64,000 nucleotides of DNA from Hofstenia miamia (taxonomy: Eukaryota > Xenacoelomorpha > Acoela): positions 16,044 to 80,043 of the forward strand of contig SCFE01000048.1 of the NCBI GenBank assembly GCA_004352715.1, written 5' to 3'. The position numbers were made by a program, and so were the translations under genes. Shown here piece after piece: positions 22,599 to 34,102 of this stretch. Under the pieces are notes generated by a model, which was not told the DNA's origin, made no database searches, and saw only the letters and a list, made by a program, of their open reading frames with translations. Within the stretch, counting starts at the first letter, position 1; each line of letters opens with the position of its first letter.

Positions 22599-23598
22599 NN
22601 NNNNNNNNNNNNNNNNNNNNNNNNNNNNNNNNNNNNNNNNNNNNNNNNNNNNNNNNNNNNNNNNNNNNNNNNNNNNNNNNNNNNNNNNNNNNNNNNNNNN
22701 NNNNNNNNNNNNNNNNNNNNNNNNNNNNNNNNNNNNNNNNNNNNNNNNNNNNNNNNNNNNNNNNNNNNNNNNNNNNNNNNNNNNNNNNNNNNNNNNNNNN
22801 NNNNNNNNNNNNNNNNNNNNNNNNNNNNNNNNNNNNNNNNNNNNNNNNNNNNNNNNNNNNNNNNNNNNNNNNNNNNNNNNNNNNNNNNNNNNNNNNNNNN
22901 NNNNNNNNNNNNNNNNNNNNNNNNNNNNNNNNNNNNNNNNNNNNNNNNNNNNNNNNNNNNNNNNNNNNNNNNNNNNNNNNNNNNNNNNNNNNNNNNNNNN
23001 NNNNNNNNNNNNNNNNNNNNNNNNNNNNNNNNNNNNNNNNNNNNNNNNNNNNNNNNNNNNNNNNNNNNNNNNNNNNNNNNNNNNNNNNNNNNNNNNNNNN
23101 NNNNNNNNNNNNNNNNNNNNNNNNNNNNNNNNNNNNNNNNNNNNNNNNNNNNNNNNNNNNNNNNNNNNNNNNNNNNNNNNNNNNNNNNNNNNNNNNNNNN
23201 NNNNNNNNNNNNNNNNNNNNNNNNNNNNNNNNNNNNNNNNNNNNNNNNNNNNNNNNNNNNNNNNNNNNNNNNNNNNNNNNNNNNNNNNNNNNNNNNNNNN
23301 NNNNNNNNNNNNNNNNNNNNNNNNNNNNNNNNNNNNNNNNNNNNNNNNNNNNNNNNNNNNNNNNNNNNNNNNNNNNNNNNNNNNNNNNNNNNNNNNNNNN
23401 NNNNNNNNNNNNNNNNNNNNNNNNNNNNNNNNNNNNNNNNNNNNNNNNNNNNNNNNNNNNNNNNNNNNNNNNNNNNNNNNNNNNNNNNNNNNNNNNNNNN
23501 NNNNNNNNNNNNNNNNNNNNNNNNNNNNNNNNNNNNNNNNNNNNNNNNNNNNNNNNNNNNNNNNNNNNNNNNNNNNNNNNNNNNNNNNNNNNNNNNNN
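22599..23598. other. Assembly gap (1000 N)
   Basis: LINE coding sequence on the minus strand faces the gap from both sides, so the N may replace the join between endonuclease and RT parts, or a junction between two elements. Confidence 0.99.
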
Positions 23599-24917
23599 TA
23601 GTTGGGCGATTGTAGAAATCTCACAAAACAATTTATTTATAACATCAGGATTGAAGTCCTTGGGTAGAACGTCTTGCCTACATTGGCCTTTGTAATAATT
23701 CACTTCAGCCCACCATTTCTTTGTTCCCTTCTTTATTGAATTACTTCTAACATTTTCCATGAGTACTTTCTTTATCTGATGTTCTAGCTCATGGGACTTA
23801 CTTGATTGCTTCAATTGTTGGTATTTACTTTTTTTACTGAGGAGATGTTTTAGAAGTGGCGTCATGTAAGGGGGATCATTTTTTTTTATTTTCGCTCTTT
23901 TGATGGGACAGGCTGTGTTCAGACATTCTAATACCAAATGATTAAAACATTCAACCGCAGTATCAATTTCATTTGTGTATATTACACTAAAGTTTACATT
24001 TGAAAGAAGCTGGTGCAAACGAAATTTATTTGGTTCCCGCATATCCCTGAATGACACTAATGTACTTTCGTTCTTTGCTTTTGAAATTGGTATGCACAAG
24101 ACCTCATCATGATCAGTTGGATAGGAAAGCTTTATATTATTTGGTTTATTATAGTATAGTGGATGTGAACAAAAAACCAAGTCCAAAAGCGAATTTTGCC
24201 TAGTTCTTCTATTATTTAGTTGTTCTAGGGAGCTATTCATAAGCATATCTTCTAATGAGTAGTTATTAAAATCTCCTGCACAAATAGCTACAGTTAGTTT
24301 ATTGAAAGTGTCTGCTATATGAACAAGTGCAGAACCAACAATTTCTGCTGGTAGTTGTGGGGGAAGATATAAACCACAAAAATAGAAACATTTTGACTGG
24401 TGTTTATTTGAACCTACTGAATCTCGAATTTTTCAGAATCAGGACAATTGAGTTTGTTGTATTGTATGTCATTTTTAATATAAAAGCATACTCCTCCACC
24501 AGCACTTTTAATGGAATTTAATCCGCATCTATCTTTTCGTATACAATTATAACCAGGAATATTAGAAAAGTTTTCTGACATTGACTCATTATACCAAGTT
24601 TCCATGACAATGCATATATCAATATCATTTGAGATTAGGTCTGTNTTTTCAGAATCAGGACAATTGAGTTTGTTGTATTGTATGTCATTTTTAATATAAA
24701 AGCATACTCCTCCACCAGCACTTTTAATGGAATTTAATCCGCATCTATCTTTTCGTATACAATTATAACCAGGAATATTAGAAAAGTTTTCTGAGATTGA
24801 CTCATCATACCAAGTTTCCGTGACAATGCATATATCAATATCATTTGAGATTAGGTCTGTTTGCAATAGTAATACTGCATTACATTTTTTGAGGCTACGT
24901 GCATTTGTCAATAACAC
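23599..24917 (-). pseudogene. Jockey/CR1-type LINE ORF2: endonuclease region
   Basis: Minus strand. The endonuclease starts LLTNARSLKKCNAV, with IVTETWYDES (catalytic Glu) and the GGGVCFYIKNDI block. The first 215 bp are present twice around the single N at 24645. After a frameshift near 24250-24415 the frame resumes with SLLDLVFCSHP and PTDHDEV (the TDH block that ends such endonucleases), then about 190 residues of linker (PYMTPLLKHLL, KKWWAEVNYYKG) before the gap. It follows ORF1 by about 34 bp on the same strand, the normal order for this group. Confidence 0.8.
24430..24860. repeat. 215-bp direct duplication around a single N (24645)
   Basis: 24430-24644 and 24646-24860 differ at about three places. 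They repeat the same part of the LINE endonuclease, so the second copy is not a functional domain duplication but a probable unmerged overlap. Confidence 0.9.
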
Positions 24918-24950
24918 ACTAGGTGCTTTTGCATTTGTAGAATTTCTTAG

Positions 24951-25760
24951 TCAGATATCCTGTGGGTTCGGTTTAGGAAAATCCACTAGTTCTTCATCCA
25001 TAAAAAGCTTGAGAGATCGTATTTTCAATCGTCTTGGCTCAACATTATTGTTGATTAGTTCTCGTCGTTTAGCAAGAATAGAATTGTGAATTTTAATCTC
25101 AGTTTCATTCAGACCTCGTGAGAGGAAAATGGGGTATTTTCGGAAATCTCTAAGAAGCCTGGCTTTAGCTAACAAAGTTCGGACCTCCCATGGGTTGCTT
25201 AGTGTTATTAACAAAGTACGTGGTCTTGTTCTGTTTTTGTTATATTTTCCCAATCTTTTCATATCAGCAATGGAGGGGTTTTCAGAAAGATATGCGAACA
25301 CTTCATGAACAGCCTCGCGTTCCTTCAGTAGACCACCATTTTCAGGAATGCCATCAATTCGTATTTGACGTGTAATAACTTTTTCATTAAAATCAGAATT
25401 TGAATTGTTTTTGTAACTAGTAACACTAGTGTGATGATTAACAAACTCAGACTTTGCTTGGGAGATTGATTGCTTTAATGAATCCAATTCGTTTTTAAGT
25501 TTTTTAATAGAACCATTAATTTCTTTTATGAGTGAAGAACACATATTTCTTCCACCAACATCAACACAATTCGAACACAGAGTAAGAAAGTGCTTACTAT
25601 AATTATGAAGAACGTCTATGCAAGATTTTGAAAATCCTGTACATTTCTTAGTGAGATGTAGTGACTTTTTGCACATTAAACATTCAAAGAATTTTGAATC
25701 ATCAATTGATTTATCACAGGTATTGCATGTAATATTCGTAATATCTGAGTAATCATTCAT
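24951..25760 (-). CDS. LINE ORF1 protein: PHD-like zinc finger, coiled coil, RRM-like domain
   Basis: An intact 269-residue frame. Cysteines and a histidine at about residues 12, 15, 27, 30, 35, 40, 62 and 65 fit a PHD-type finger (CNTCDKS, CLMCKKSLH, CSNC). Residues about 75-110 are heptad-like (IKKLKNELDSLKQSI). Residues about 125-235 (RQIRIDGIPENG, MKRLGKYNK, RPRTLLITLSNPWEVRTLL) match the RNA-binding domain of L1/jockey-like ORF1 proteins. The role known for such proteins is binding element RNA in the retrotransposition particle. It is followed by ORF2. The uninterrupted frame suggests a fairly recent insertion, although ORF2 is damaged. Confidence 0.8.
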   Translation of the reverse strand: MNDYSDITNITCNTCDKSIDDSKFFECLMCKKSLHLTKKCTGFSKSCIDVLHNYSKHFLTLCSNCVDVGGRNMCSSLIKEINGSIKKLKNELDSLKQSISQAKSEFVNHHTSVTSYKNNSNSDFNEKVITRQIRIDGIPENGGLLKEREAVHEVFAYLSENPSIADMKRLGKYNKNRTRPRTLLITLSNPWEVRTLLAKARLLRDFRKYPIFLSRGLNETEIKIHNSILAKRRELINNNVEPRRLKIRSLKLFMDEELVDFPKPNPQDI

Positions 25761-27470
25761 TATAAGTATTTTAGTAAAGTTTAAAGCGGTTATAAATTCA
25801 AACTTACTTTTTTTCCCACCAACATAGTGTTCAAAATAAATGCAATAGTGCCTACAAAAGGTGGTAAGAGCTGTGAGACGAACTTTCTCTCTATTTTAAC
25901 CACTCTACATTAAATGTCACTTCAACCGCCTATCTCCTCAAAGCCGACCACTTCTTAAAAATAAGTTATTTTTTTAATGTTACTTACAGACGCCCTAAAA
26001 ATTTTTCAAATTGAAGAAAAAGTACCCTTGTTTCTATATTTATCGATGAAAAATAGAATTGTGCAATAACTTTCAAGATTTGATAGAAACTGACCGAACT
26101 ATATGGCCTACTAAAATTAGCCTACTTTGTAAAATATTTCCAAATCTTGGAGGTTTTTTTATATTGAGCCCATTTAATGTTATAGCTACAATTTTAAAGC
26201 TGAAGACAACTTGCACCTGGTGTTGCTCTATCAAGCAGTATATACTATATAGTATAGTAAGATCCACCCTTTTTACGATTTTCTAAAATACTGAGAATGC
26301 CTTCTTGATTATTTTAACTGTTTTGACAAATTCTTGAATAGTATGAAAAAATAAAAACGTATACCTTTCTTCTGTTGAGCCTCCCGAAGAGGTGTATCAA
26401 GTGAATAAATGTGATCAAAAGCATACCATAGCATACCTACTAGGATCCTATCCCAAGAAACTCAACTTTATTATAATTTGGAAACACTATTAAACTTCAC
26501 TTTCTTATCCTTATCCTTATTTCGACCTTCTTAAAATTCAAAATCATTATAAATGCTAACGATATTCAGGGTTCTATAGCTTTATCATAATGTTTTCAAA
26601 ATGAATTTAAGGTGGTTTTATTGTAATAAGCACTGTGGTGCTTTGGACTGAAAATATATACAAACAAAACAAACACAAGCACAGCCTAAAAAATGGATGA
26701 GCATCTTCAAAATCTAGATTTTTATATTTTTGGTTCCTGGTTTAAAAAGTTTGATGCTTTGTTTATATAGTGGTCGAGAGATCCTTGAATTTCATTGTTA
26801 CGTTTTTCATATCGTATTTACGATTGGAGTTCACCCAAAATGATGAGCAAAATTATTCATGTATCAATGTAATATTTGTTGAAAATGAAAAATATAAAAT
26901 ATTACACTTTTACATTTAGTGTGGTCCACCCTGCACATAATGTCACACGCGACCACGGGTAAATATGTATTTTATATATTTGATTAAATCATCGTTGCAA
27001 AAACTTTTGTCCACGACTACACTTAGAGCAGTGGAATTCAATGAAATACTTGTAAACTATCATTTGACATTGCAGTTCGTTAAAAGGCAACTCCATTAGT
27101 ATCAAAAATTAAAATATTTCACTTATATTTTAAGGCCTCCAAGAATTAGTGTTAAAAATCATGAAATGTAATTTGAAATCTAATTAAGAAATGTCACCAC
27201 TATTAAAATCGTTAAAATATCTTCAGAAGTAAACACGATTTATCTAAGCATAATATTAAGCATGGTATAACACTTAAGTACATTGAAGTAGCCCAGATTT
27301 TAAATGGAACATGCTATCCCGGAATTTATCCGAAAATAATGTGTCAAGGATGAGTCGGACTTGAATTTTTATAAAGTCGCTGGCGGTGTAACAATACTGT
27401 GCTGAACTTTTCCAATACAGTTCATCGTGTACATTACCAGTAATCAATATTATGCATTCGCAATGAAATA
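25761..27470. other. AT-rich stretch without recognisable genes
   Basis: Only short ORFs with no family resemblance. The first part may be the 5' untranslated region of the LINE. Confidence 0.55.
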
Positions 27471-28952
27471 CAGGCTTGGCAAATAAGTTTTGATGGATGG
27501 AAAACTACCCATTTTTCCTTATTACTTTATCGTATACATTAGATACTTTGCGAATTAGATACCAGCATCATAGCGAGCATTACAAAACCTGTTTTAGTAT
27601 GATACGATATTTTCTTCCATTTCGCAATGTGTTAATTATTGAAATCACAAAGTATTGTCGGATATCTAATATCAATATAAATTTGATAGCTATTGTGTAT
27701 AGTAGAGAAAACAGAGTCGGCTGTATCGATATTTAAATTTGAATTTGAAAGACTTGGCAGAACCTATGAAGTAAAATTTTTCAGGCTTTAGCATCATTCT
27801 ACCGTCATCTGCTCCGAGTTGTACAACGATGGACTTTGATAGGGAAGATATTCGCAAACTGGTCTATTTTTTCTGGGAGTCTGGCTTAAGGCCACCCGAT
27901 ATTTCAAAAAGATCAACGACGCACGTGGTACAGGAAGTAGTGTCGGTCAGAACTTGCCAGAGATGGGTCTTAAAATTCGACGACGGCAAGGTCGATTGTT
28001 CAGACGCACAACGCACAGGACGACCATTTATTGACCTAGATGATCAAATACTGCAGTTATTGGAGGAAGACAAATACATAACGACGCCTATAATCGGACA
28101 AGAAATCGGAGTCAGTCATGAAACCATTCGTAGGAAATTGAATGGAATGGGGAAACGATTCCTGGTCAATAACTGCTTACCTTATCGTCGTACGGAGGCC
28201 AATAAGTTGAGGAGAAAGACCGTGTGTGAGTCCCTCTTATCCCAATTTGAGCAGAACAACTTTCTTCATCGTCTCATAATCGATCATGGGTGACCCCAGG
28301 TGTTGACGGTGCTACCTCAATATCTCGTAATGCGAGCGATGACCAATAAAAAGCATATGGCTATCGTGTTTTGGGACGCTCGCGGCATTCTTCATGTTGC
28401 GGTGCTGCCTGTCGGTTAACATGTGACATCCACTGTTTATTGTGAGAAACTTGACAGGATGAAGACTACTGTGTGCAAGAAAAGACGTCGTGCCGACATA
28501 AGTAGCTTCTGTTTTTTACAAGACAATGCTAGACCTCACACTTCAGCTGAAACGAACAAAAAAATTAGCTGATCTCGGACTTAGTGTTTTGGACCATCCT
28601 CCCTATTCGCCAGACTTGTCTCCATCGGACTATTATTTGTTTTCTCCGATGAAGAGTTCATTAAAAGGCATGAGTTTTACTGAGGAATGCCAACAAGTGA
28701 TAAGGGAATTGAACCGTTGGTTCGATTCGAAAGACAGATCATTTTTCGCAAAAGCCTTCAATTTACTGCCAAGTAGATGGCAAAGGTGCATCGATGCTGA
28801 TAAAAATTATTTACAGAACCTGGCACAAAATAATGAGGGAATTATAACGTCTTGCTATTTTGGAATATTTTGCTGTATTTTTGTTATTCATACGATTTAA
28901 TGATGAAAAAAATATTGTCATGTTTGCATCGGTCAAAACTTTGTTGCCAACC
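27471..28952 (+). mobile_element. mariner element (Tc1/mariner, DD34D type), inactive
   Basis: Imperfect inverted repeats bound the element: CTTGGCAAATAAGTTTTGAT at about 27474-27493 and, on the other strand, GTTGGCAACAAAGTTTTGAC at about 28933-28952. TA dinucleotides lie at 27469-27470 and 28953-28954, the expected target duplication. Length is about 1.48 kb, slightly above the usual 1.3 kb, mainly because of a long 5' leader. Confidence 0.85.
27829..28890 (+). pseudogene. mariner transposase, frameshifted
   Basis: The N-terminal DNA-binding half is open for 154 codons from the ATG at 27829 (helix-turn-helix segments, with QRWVLKFDDGK and the linker block GRPF). A stop at about 28291-28293 falls where the first catalytic Asp should be (normally in a GDE context; here IIDHG), and the segment after it is shortened. 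The WDARGILH block and the second Asp (LQDNARPH, about 28520) follow. A frameshift in an A run near 28560 leads to the last block, HPPYSPDLSPSDYYLF (28586-28640), with the third Asp. Spacing between second and third Asp is about 34. Not functional. Confidence 0.85.
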
Positions 28953-28954
28953 TA

Positions 28955-29460
28955 TGTTTAGTCCTGTAAACTTTTTAAATTTGATGATCTCAAGACACTT
29001 TACTTTCTTGAACTCTTGCTTGGCAAATTTCGAGGTATTGCAGGATCGAAAATACGCGCCCAAATAGAAATATATATATATATATATGTAACTTCTGTAA
29101 GCACAAGAGTCGAAATTATGAAGAATATTTATAGTATTTTGGTCTGGGACGTTGTCTGCTCAGTTATTCTGAAAATAAATGCTTAAAAATTACTTACATT
29201 CACGAAAATTAATGTTATAAATGTTAAATGCCTCTGCTATACTGAGTGATATGTTTTAAGGGATCATCCATTCTGAATCATGATATAATAGTATAATTTT
29301 GTACTGTATTAAAACACGAAAATGAAGGAATTATAAAAACAAAGCCCCAAATTCAAGCTTCAAGTTAGTGTAAAAAAAGTTCAGTAGTGCAAAGTCATTC
29401 TTTTCTATGAGCAATTAGGTATCATGTTTAATAATTAAAAAGAAAATTTCGACGCGATGC
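28955..29460. other. AT-rich stretch with a short (TA)n
   Basis: No coding signal; (TA)n near 29070-29087. Confidence 0.6.
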
Positions 29461-29488
29461 AACAATAATACCCTACTTATCAGCTAAA

Positions 29489-30120
29489 TTAACAACTAGA
29501 TTTGGCGTTCAAATGTTTGATATTACAAAAGAATGTATAGATGTACAACCATATGAAAAAGTGTTTTCTCTAAGGATAAGCAATTATAATTTAGAAGAAA
29601 AACCCCAGGTAACCGTTGTTCTATTACATGGCAAAGCATTTGATTCCAGCGTGTGAGTAAGAACTGGAACGTTTAAATTTCGTCAAGAAAAAATATAGCG
29701 TGTTAGCATTGGACTTGCCCGAGTACGGAAAATCAAGCACTACAAATTAACTTGCAACTGATTAGGAGAAAGTAGATTTTAATGAAAAGATTATAGGTAG
29801 CTAATCCGATGTATTGTAAATTAGTACCTTCCAAGAACAGGGAGTATTTAATTCCTTTCTTGAAGACATTGAATTCTAAGATTCAAGGATTCATAGCTGT
29901 TGCTGCATTAAGTTCAGAGGACTTTGAAAAAATCAATACTAGAACTCTTTCAATAATCGGAGAGTTAGATACATCGCCTAATAAACTGGGACAAATCTTT
30001 TAGGAACCTGAAGACGCTAAGAAACTTTAAGAGTGTAATAATGCCCAATACTGGTAATGCATGTTATATAGATCATAAGGAACGTTTTCACGAAATATGC
30101 TATTTTTTCTCTGATCTATA
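29489..30120 (+). pseudogene. ABHD14-like alpha/beta hydrolase pseudogene, intron-free
   Basis: Readable across frames: QVTVVLLHGKAFDSS (about 29605-29655, the HG oxyanion strand), then after a stop and a shift LERLNFVKKKYSVLALDLPEYGKS (about 29665-29740), PSKNREYLIPFL (29827-29862, where the family has a Ser-x-Ser-Gly elbow before LPFL), IQGFIAVAAL, TRTLSIIGELDTS (the D of the acid strand) and NACYIDHKERFHEICYFFSDL (about 30055-30118, the HPCYLD-like catalytic His region with His replaced by Ala). Order and spacing match ABHD14/CIB-type hydrolases as I remember them. Stops, frameshifts and loss of both elbow and His make it dead. Lack of introns suggests a retrocopy. Confidence 0.55.
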
Positions 30121-31311
30121 AAAAATTAACAAACTTGAGTGATACAGGTATCCCAAAAAATAACTTCGCTTTCATTCTATCTTATATTGTAGGAATGTCT
30201 TTGAAGATTAAGCAAATTTATTTTTAGTAAAATGCCATTAGAATAATATCACATCACATTATTAAATTCTTAATGTCATTCTAATTATAAGCTATATAGA
30301 TAGAATTTCACATTAAGGATCATAACATTAAGCAAATAACATACATTCACGATAATTGAGATCTGTATATCTTAAAATAACTACCTAAGATCAAGAAATT
30401 GTAACTAGTATACTCAGTATACAAAGCAAAATCAAATTTTTATATTTCATTAATCCTTTTGATCAAAATCACGCATATATGCGTCACATTCCAATTGTTA
30501 TAAATTAGTTATTTTTTAGGAAATGGAGATGCATTCTTAAAATGTAATTAAGCATATAAAAGATATTTATTATATATCAAAAATTATAAGAAAAATGACA
30601 TTGACCAATAGTAACCTTCATAGTTACTTCTCCTGTGAAAATTTTCTGATGTATAGCCTGTACATATGTAATTTGTTTTAAATAATGCATCGAATATAGA
30701 AAGCGACATATTTAAGTTTCACTTTCATTGTCATCAACACACTTATTATGTAAGTTATTATTTCGAAAAATATTTTTTAAGTTAAATATTTATTAAAACA
30801 TTTAACTTAGTAATTTTCTGTATCAAAATTTTGTTCTATTTTGAATTATGTGTGTTAAACCTCCTATTTGAATCCTTAAGCTCTTGCTAAAGAATGAGTC
30901 ACTACTAAAAATATTTCCAAATGAATTTTTGCGCCAATCTTAACAAAATCTATAAAAAAATTTAAAGTGATTTCAAATCATTTTTACAGTGGTGTGAAAG
31001 TTAAAAAGTTAATTCTTATTAGGCAACCAAATAATTTGCATTGTCTGAGAATCTTAGTCTTATCTCTTCATTATTATATGGGGATTGGTAATTTTAGGAT
31101 TATATTTACCACTTTTTAAATCTAAGTAAATTATGAAAATAAATCAGTCTATTATGTTAACACCGTTAGATTCGAACGTAATCAAATTCCTAAGGTATTG
31201 AATACTTAAACCAGATTTGAAATATTATGTAGCATCTGTTTATATATGAATGTCAGGCTTGACAATGTCAGTGCATGATATAAAAATAATACATATAATA
31301 TACAGTAAATA
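30121..31311. other. AT-rich stretch without recognisable genes
   Basis: No ORF of note; probably the downstream flank of the PDZ gene. Confidence 0.6.
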
Positions 31312-31317
31312 TTTATT
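31312..31317 (-). terminator. Probable polyadenylation signal of the PDZ gene
   Basis: AATAAA on the minus strand, about 66 bp past the stop codon at 31383. Confidence 0.5.
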
Positions 31318-31382
31318 TAAGTAAACATTCATCTCTTCTAACAATGCTAATTATTTCTAAAGGCTTGTGACTCTATCAAATT

Positions 31383-32360
31383 CTATCTGTGATTATAGCG
31401 TCTAATGCATAATTCAACGCTATCGATCTCTTTCAGCAACCCTAAAACATGTTTTGAAACTAATGATGACACTAAATTCTGATTAATGGATTCGATATAG
31501 TCTCCAACCATGAGGTTTTCATCTCTATCTGCAGGAGATCTCGGAGTGATCTTTGCTATCCTTACAAGAGTTTCCTCATTTTCGTAAGAAACGGTCACTC
31601 CAAATCCAAAACCAATGACACCATCCTTGTGAAGCTCAACTGCAAATTTGACATAAAAAATTGTTTCTCGTTTTACAATAAAAATAATTCGATCCATTGA
31701 TTTCTGAATTAAATCGAAAATCTCTTCGCAAAGATGCCGGCGGACATCACTGTTGTTAACTTTGAGGATTTCATCATGAACTTTAATTTTATTGAGTTTA
31801 GATGCCAGTCCATTGTAGTGAATAATCTTCACTTGAGCGGGAAGATAATCGTTTTCCTTATAAATACCGAAACCCAATGAAGTCCCCTGCACACTAGGGA
31901 AATCCATTGCAACTATTTGAGAACAATTACATTGATGCGTTCTCACAGTGGGTAGTACAAAAGTGTAATGAGATCTCGAAACTACAGCTGCAATGTTGAG
32001 ATTTGTGTAGAGATACGTGACTACCTCGTAGAATGATATAAATGAATTAATGGGCTTGCCATCAAGAACTATTAACTCATCGTCATTTTCAAAACCTGAA
32101 AAGAATGCGGCTGATCCAGTTTCAACATTGGAAATCCAAATTTTGAGGACATTCTGCGGTCCGACATCGTTGAGCTCTGTAGTGTAAAGATTGAATCCGA
32201 GATGCTTGATGTGCGTCCGCTCAAGTTTAATGTTATGAAATGTGCAGTTTTTGACGAAGTTGTTGATGTCATAGTAAATAAGATCTTCGTCGTCATTTGT
32301 GTTATCAGATTGTTCAGAATTGCTATTATCATCAGCAACTGGATTTACTCCTAAAGACAT
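31383..32360 (-). CDS. Triple PDZ-like domain protein, single exon
   Basis: An intact 325-codon frame from the ATG at 32360. After an acidic N-terminus (residues 1-30) come three PDZ-like modules: about 45-128 (carboxylate loop HLGFNLYT, then GSAAFFSGFENDDELIVLDG), about 146-230 (loop SLGFGIYK, then DEILKVNNSDV) and about 234-321 (loop IGFGFGVTV, then SPADRDENLMVGDYIESIN). Each shows the PDZ order: GLGF-type loop, G-x-A turn, D-E/Y-I-hydrophobic strand and a helix before the last strand. No signal peptide, membrane segment or catalytic domain is seen. The likely role is a peptide-binding scaffold. The absence of introns contrasts with the densely split vitellogenin exons nearby and suggests a retrocopy or a lineage-specific family. 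Domain calls are by pattern; partners are unknown. Confidence 0.75.
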   Translation of the reverse strand: MSLGVNPVADDNSNSEQSDNTNDDEDLIYYDINNFVKNCTFHNIKLERTHIKHLGFNLYTTELNDVGPQNVLKIWISNVETGSAAFFSGFENDDELIVLDGKPINSFISFYEVVTYLYTNLNIAAVVSRSHYTFVLPTVRTHQCNCSQIVAMDFPSVQGTSLGFGIYKENDYLPAQVKIIHYNGLASKLNKIKVHDEILKVNNSDVRRHLCEEIFDLIQKSMDRIIFIVKRETIFYVKFAVELHKDGVIGFGFGVTVSYENEETLVRIAKITPRSPADRDENLMVGDYIESINQNLVSSLVSKHVLGLLKEIDSVELCIRRYNHR

Positions 32361-33026
32361 ATATAAATAAAAGAATCACTTGATAAATAAATGCATTTAT
32401 ACGATGAATGCATATTATTATAGGGAAAGTGCAGTAAAGATGTAAAACGCCAATCAATTTCATGGTAAAAAGTGAGACAACTTATTCAGCTTAATTATTA
32501 GGAGAATAAAACATTATTCCTCTAGTTAGTTGTCTTATCTGCCTTGACAATCAGGTTGAAATAATTGGCTTAAAATAAATGAAAGCACTTAAATGCATAC
32601 CTTTTTAATATATACCCATACCCATATTCCACAAATGATCTTGCACATTAGTACCAAATCATGCCACGTTGCGCATTCACACCAAAAGAAAGTTAGCAAA
32701 GTGAAACTCCTACATTTGAAACACCCCATTGGATATTTGTGGCAAAATTTTAACTCATATAATTTCATAGTGTTATTAATTATTCTGCACCTGGCACAAC
32801 CGCACTCATGCAACCTACACTAGACTTTACTAAAGGTTAACACTGGGTAACTCCTCATGAGAAATTAATAAATGATTTTTAGTTACCTTTGAGACCTTGA
32901 AGACATTTCATTTTTAGCTATTCTTAGGTATTTATTTTGCATCAAATGTTTTTTGATATAAAGTTAGATTTAGAAATGCGTTTTACTTCTCTTACAGTTC
33001 CTTATCATATTGAATCCTGAAATAAA
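32361..33026. other. Upstream region of the PDZ gene
   Basis: AT-rich. Two overlapping frames at 32589-32823 on opposite strands have no support and are left out. No clear TATA box could be chosen. Confidence 0.5.
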
Positions 33027-33512
33027 GTTAGAAAACGCCTGAGTGACCTAATTACCTCTACTTTACGGTCTTACATAGTCCAAAATTATGTTAAAGTTAA
33101 AATAGGATGCATAAACAACTGGCTAAAGGTATAGCTGCAAATAAACTGTTGCGCTATGAGAAGTTTGCTGTAAAAATTTCACGGCAATCCATGATCGTCT
33201 ATCATCGCTGTCAATATTGTAAAACACGATAAAAATAATTCTACGAAGCACAATGCATTATATTGTCGTCCCACTAAGCAAATTTAAAAAAATCCAAAAT
33301 CATTCCCAGAAAATAATATTTATTGTTAATAATTTTAGAATTTACAGAATACACATTTATTTTTCAATTGACTACTGGAAAGAAAATATAAATGCTTGAA
33401 ATTCATCACATCTGAGGGAAGAGAATTCCCCAGTTGACGTCACATAAATTTTATGTGTCAAAAGAATGGACAATTAACTGTTTTATAATCACATAGACAT
33501 TATCATTAATAC
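33027..33512. repeat. Left copy of a 486/478-bp duplication around a single N
   Basis: Matches 33514-33991 apart from an 8-bp indel near 33055 (TAATTACC is present here and absent in the right copy). The N at 33513 lies between them. Confidence 0.93.
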
Positions 33513-33513
33513 N

Positions 33514-33991
33514 GTTAGAAAACGCCTGAGTGACCTCTACTTTACGGTCTTACATAGTCCAAAATTATGTTAAAGTTAAAATAGGATGCATAAACAACTG
33601 GCTAAAGGTATAGCTGCAAATAAACTGTTGCGCTATGAGAAGTTTGCTGTAAAAATTTCACGGCAATCCATGATCGTCTATCATCGCTGTCAATATTGTA
33701 AAACACGATAAAAATAATTCTACGAAGCACAATGCATTATATTGTCGTCCCACTAAGCAAATTTAAAAAAATCCAAAATCATTCCCAGAAAATAATATTT
33801 ATTGTTAATAATTTTAGAATTTACAGAATACACATTTATTTTTCAATTGACTACTGGAAAGAAAATATAAATGCTTGAAATTCATCACATCTGAGGGAAG
33901 AGAATTCCCCAGTTGACGTCACATAAATTTTATGTGTCAAAAGAATGGACAATTAACTGTTTTATAATCACATAGACATTATCATTAATAC
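33514..33991. repeat. Right copy of the 486/478-bp duplication
   Basis: Near-identical to 33027-33512. No coding content is recognised in either copy. Confidence 0.93.
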
Positions 33992-34068
33992 TTCAAAACT
34001 TGGCTACAATAAATTTCTCAATGTTTTCTCTTCAGAAAATTTCTTCTAAAACAATAACTATAAGAAAT

Positions 34069-34102
<34 letters not shown>

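Noticed and set aside
28852-29067. ORF overlapping the mariner 3' end
   Set aside because: Runs through the terminal inverted repeat; not a gene.
29489-30120. Functional hydrolase gene with very short introns
   Set aside because: The interruptions are stops and shifts of a few bases, too small for introns, and the elbow and His sites are lost.
32589-32823. Overlapping 74- and 76-codon ORFs on opposite strands
   Set aside because: Mirror frames of each other with no support for either.
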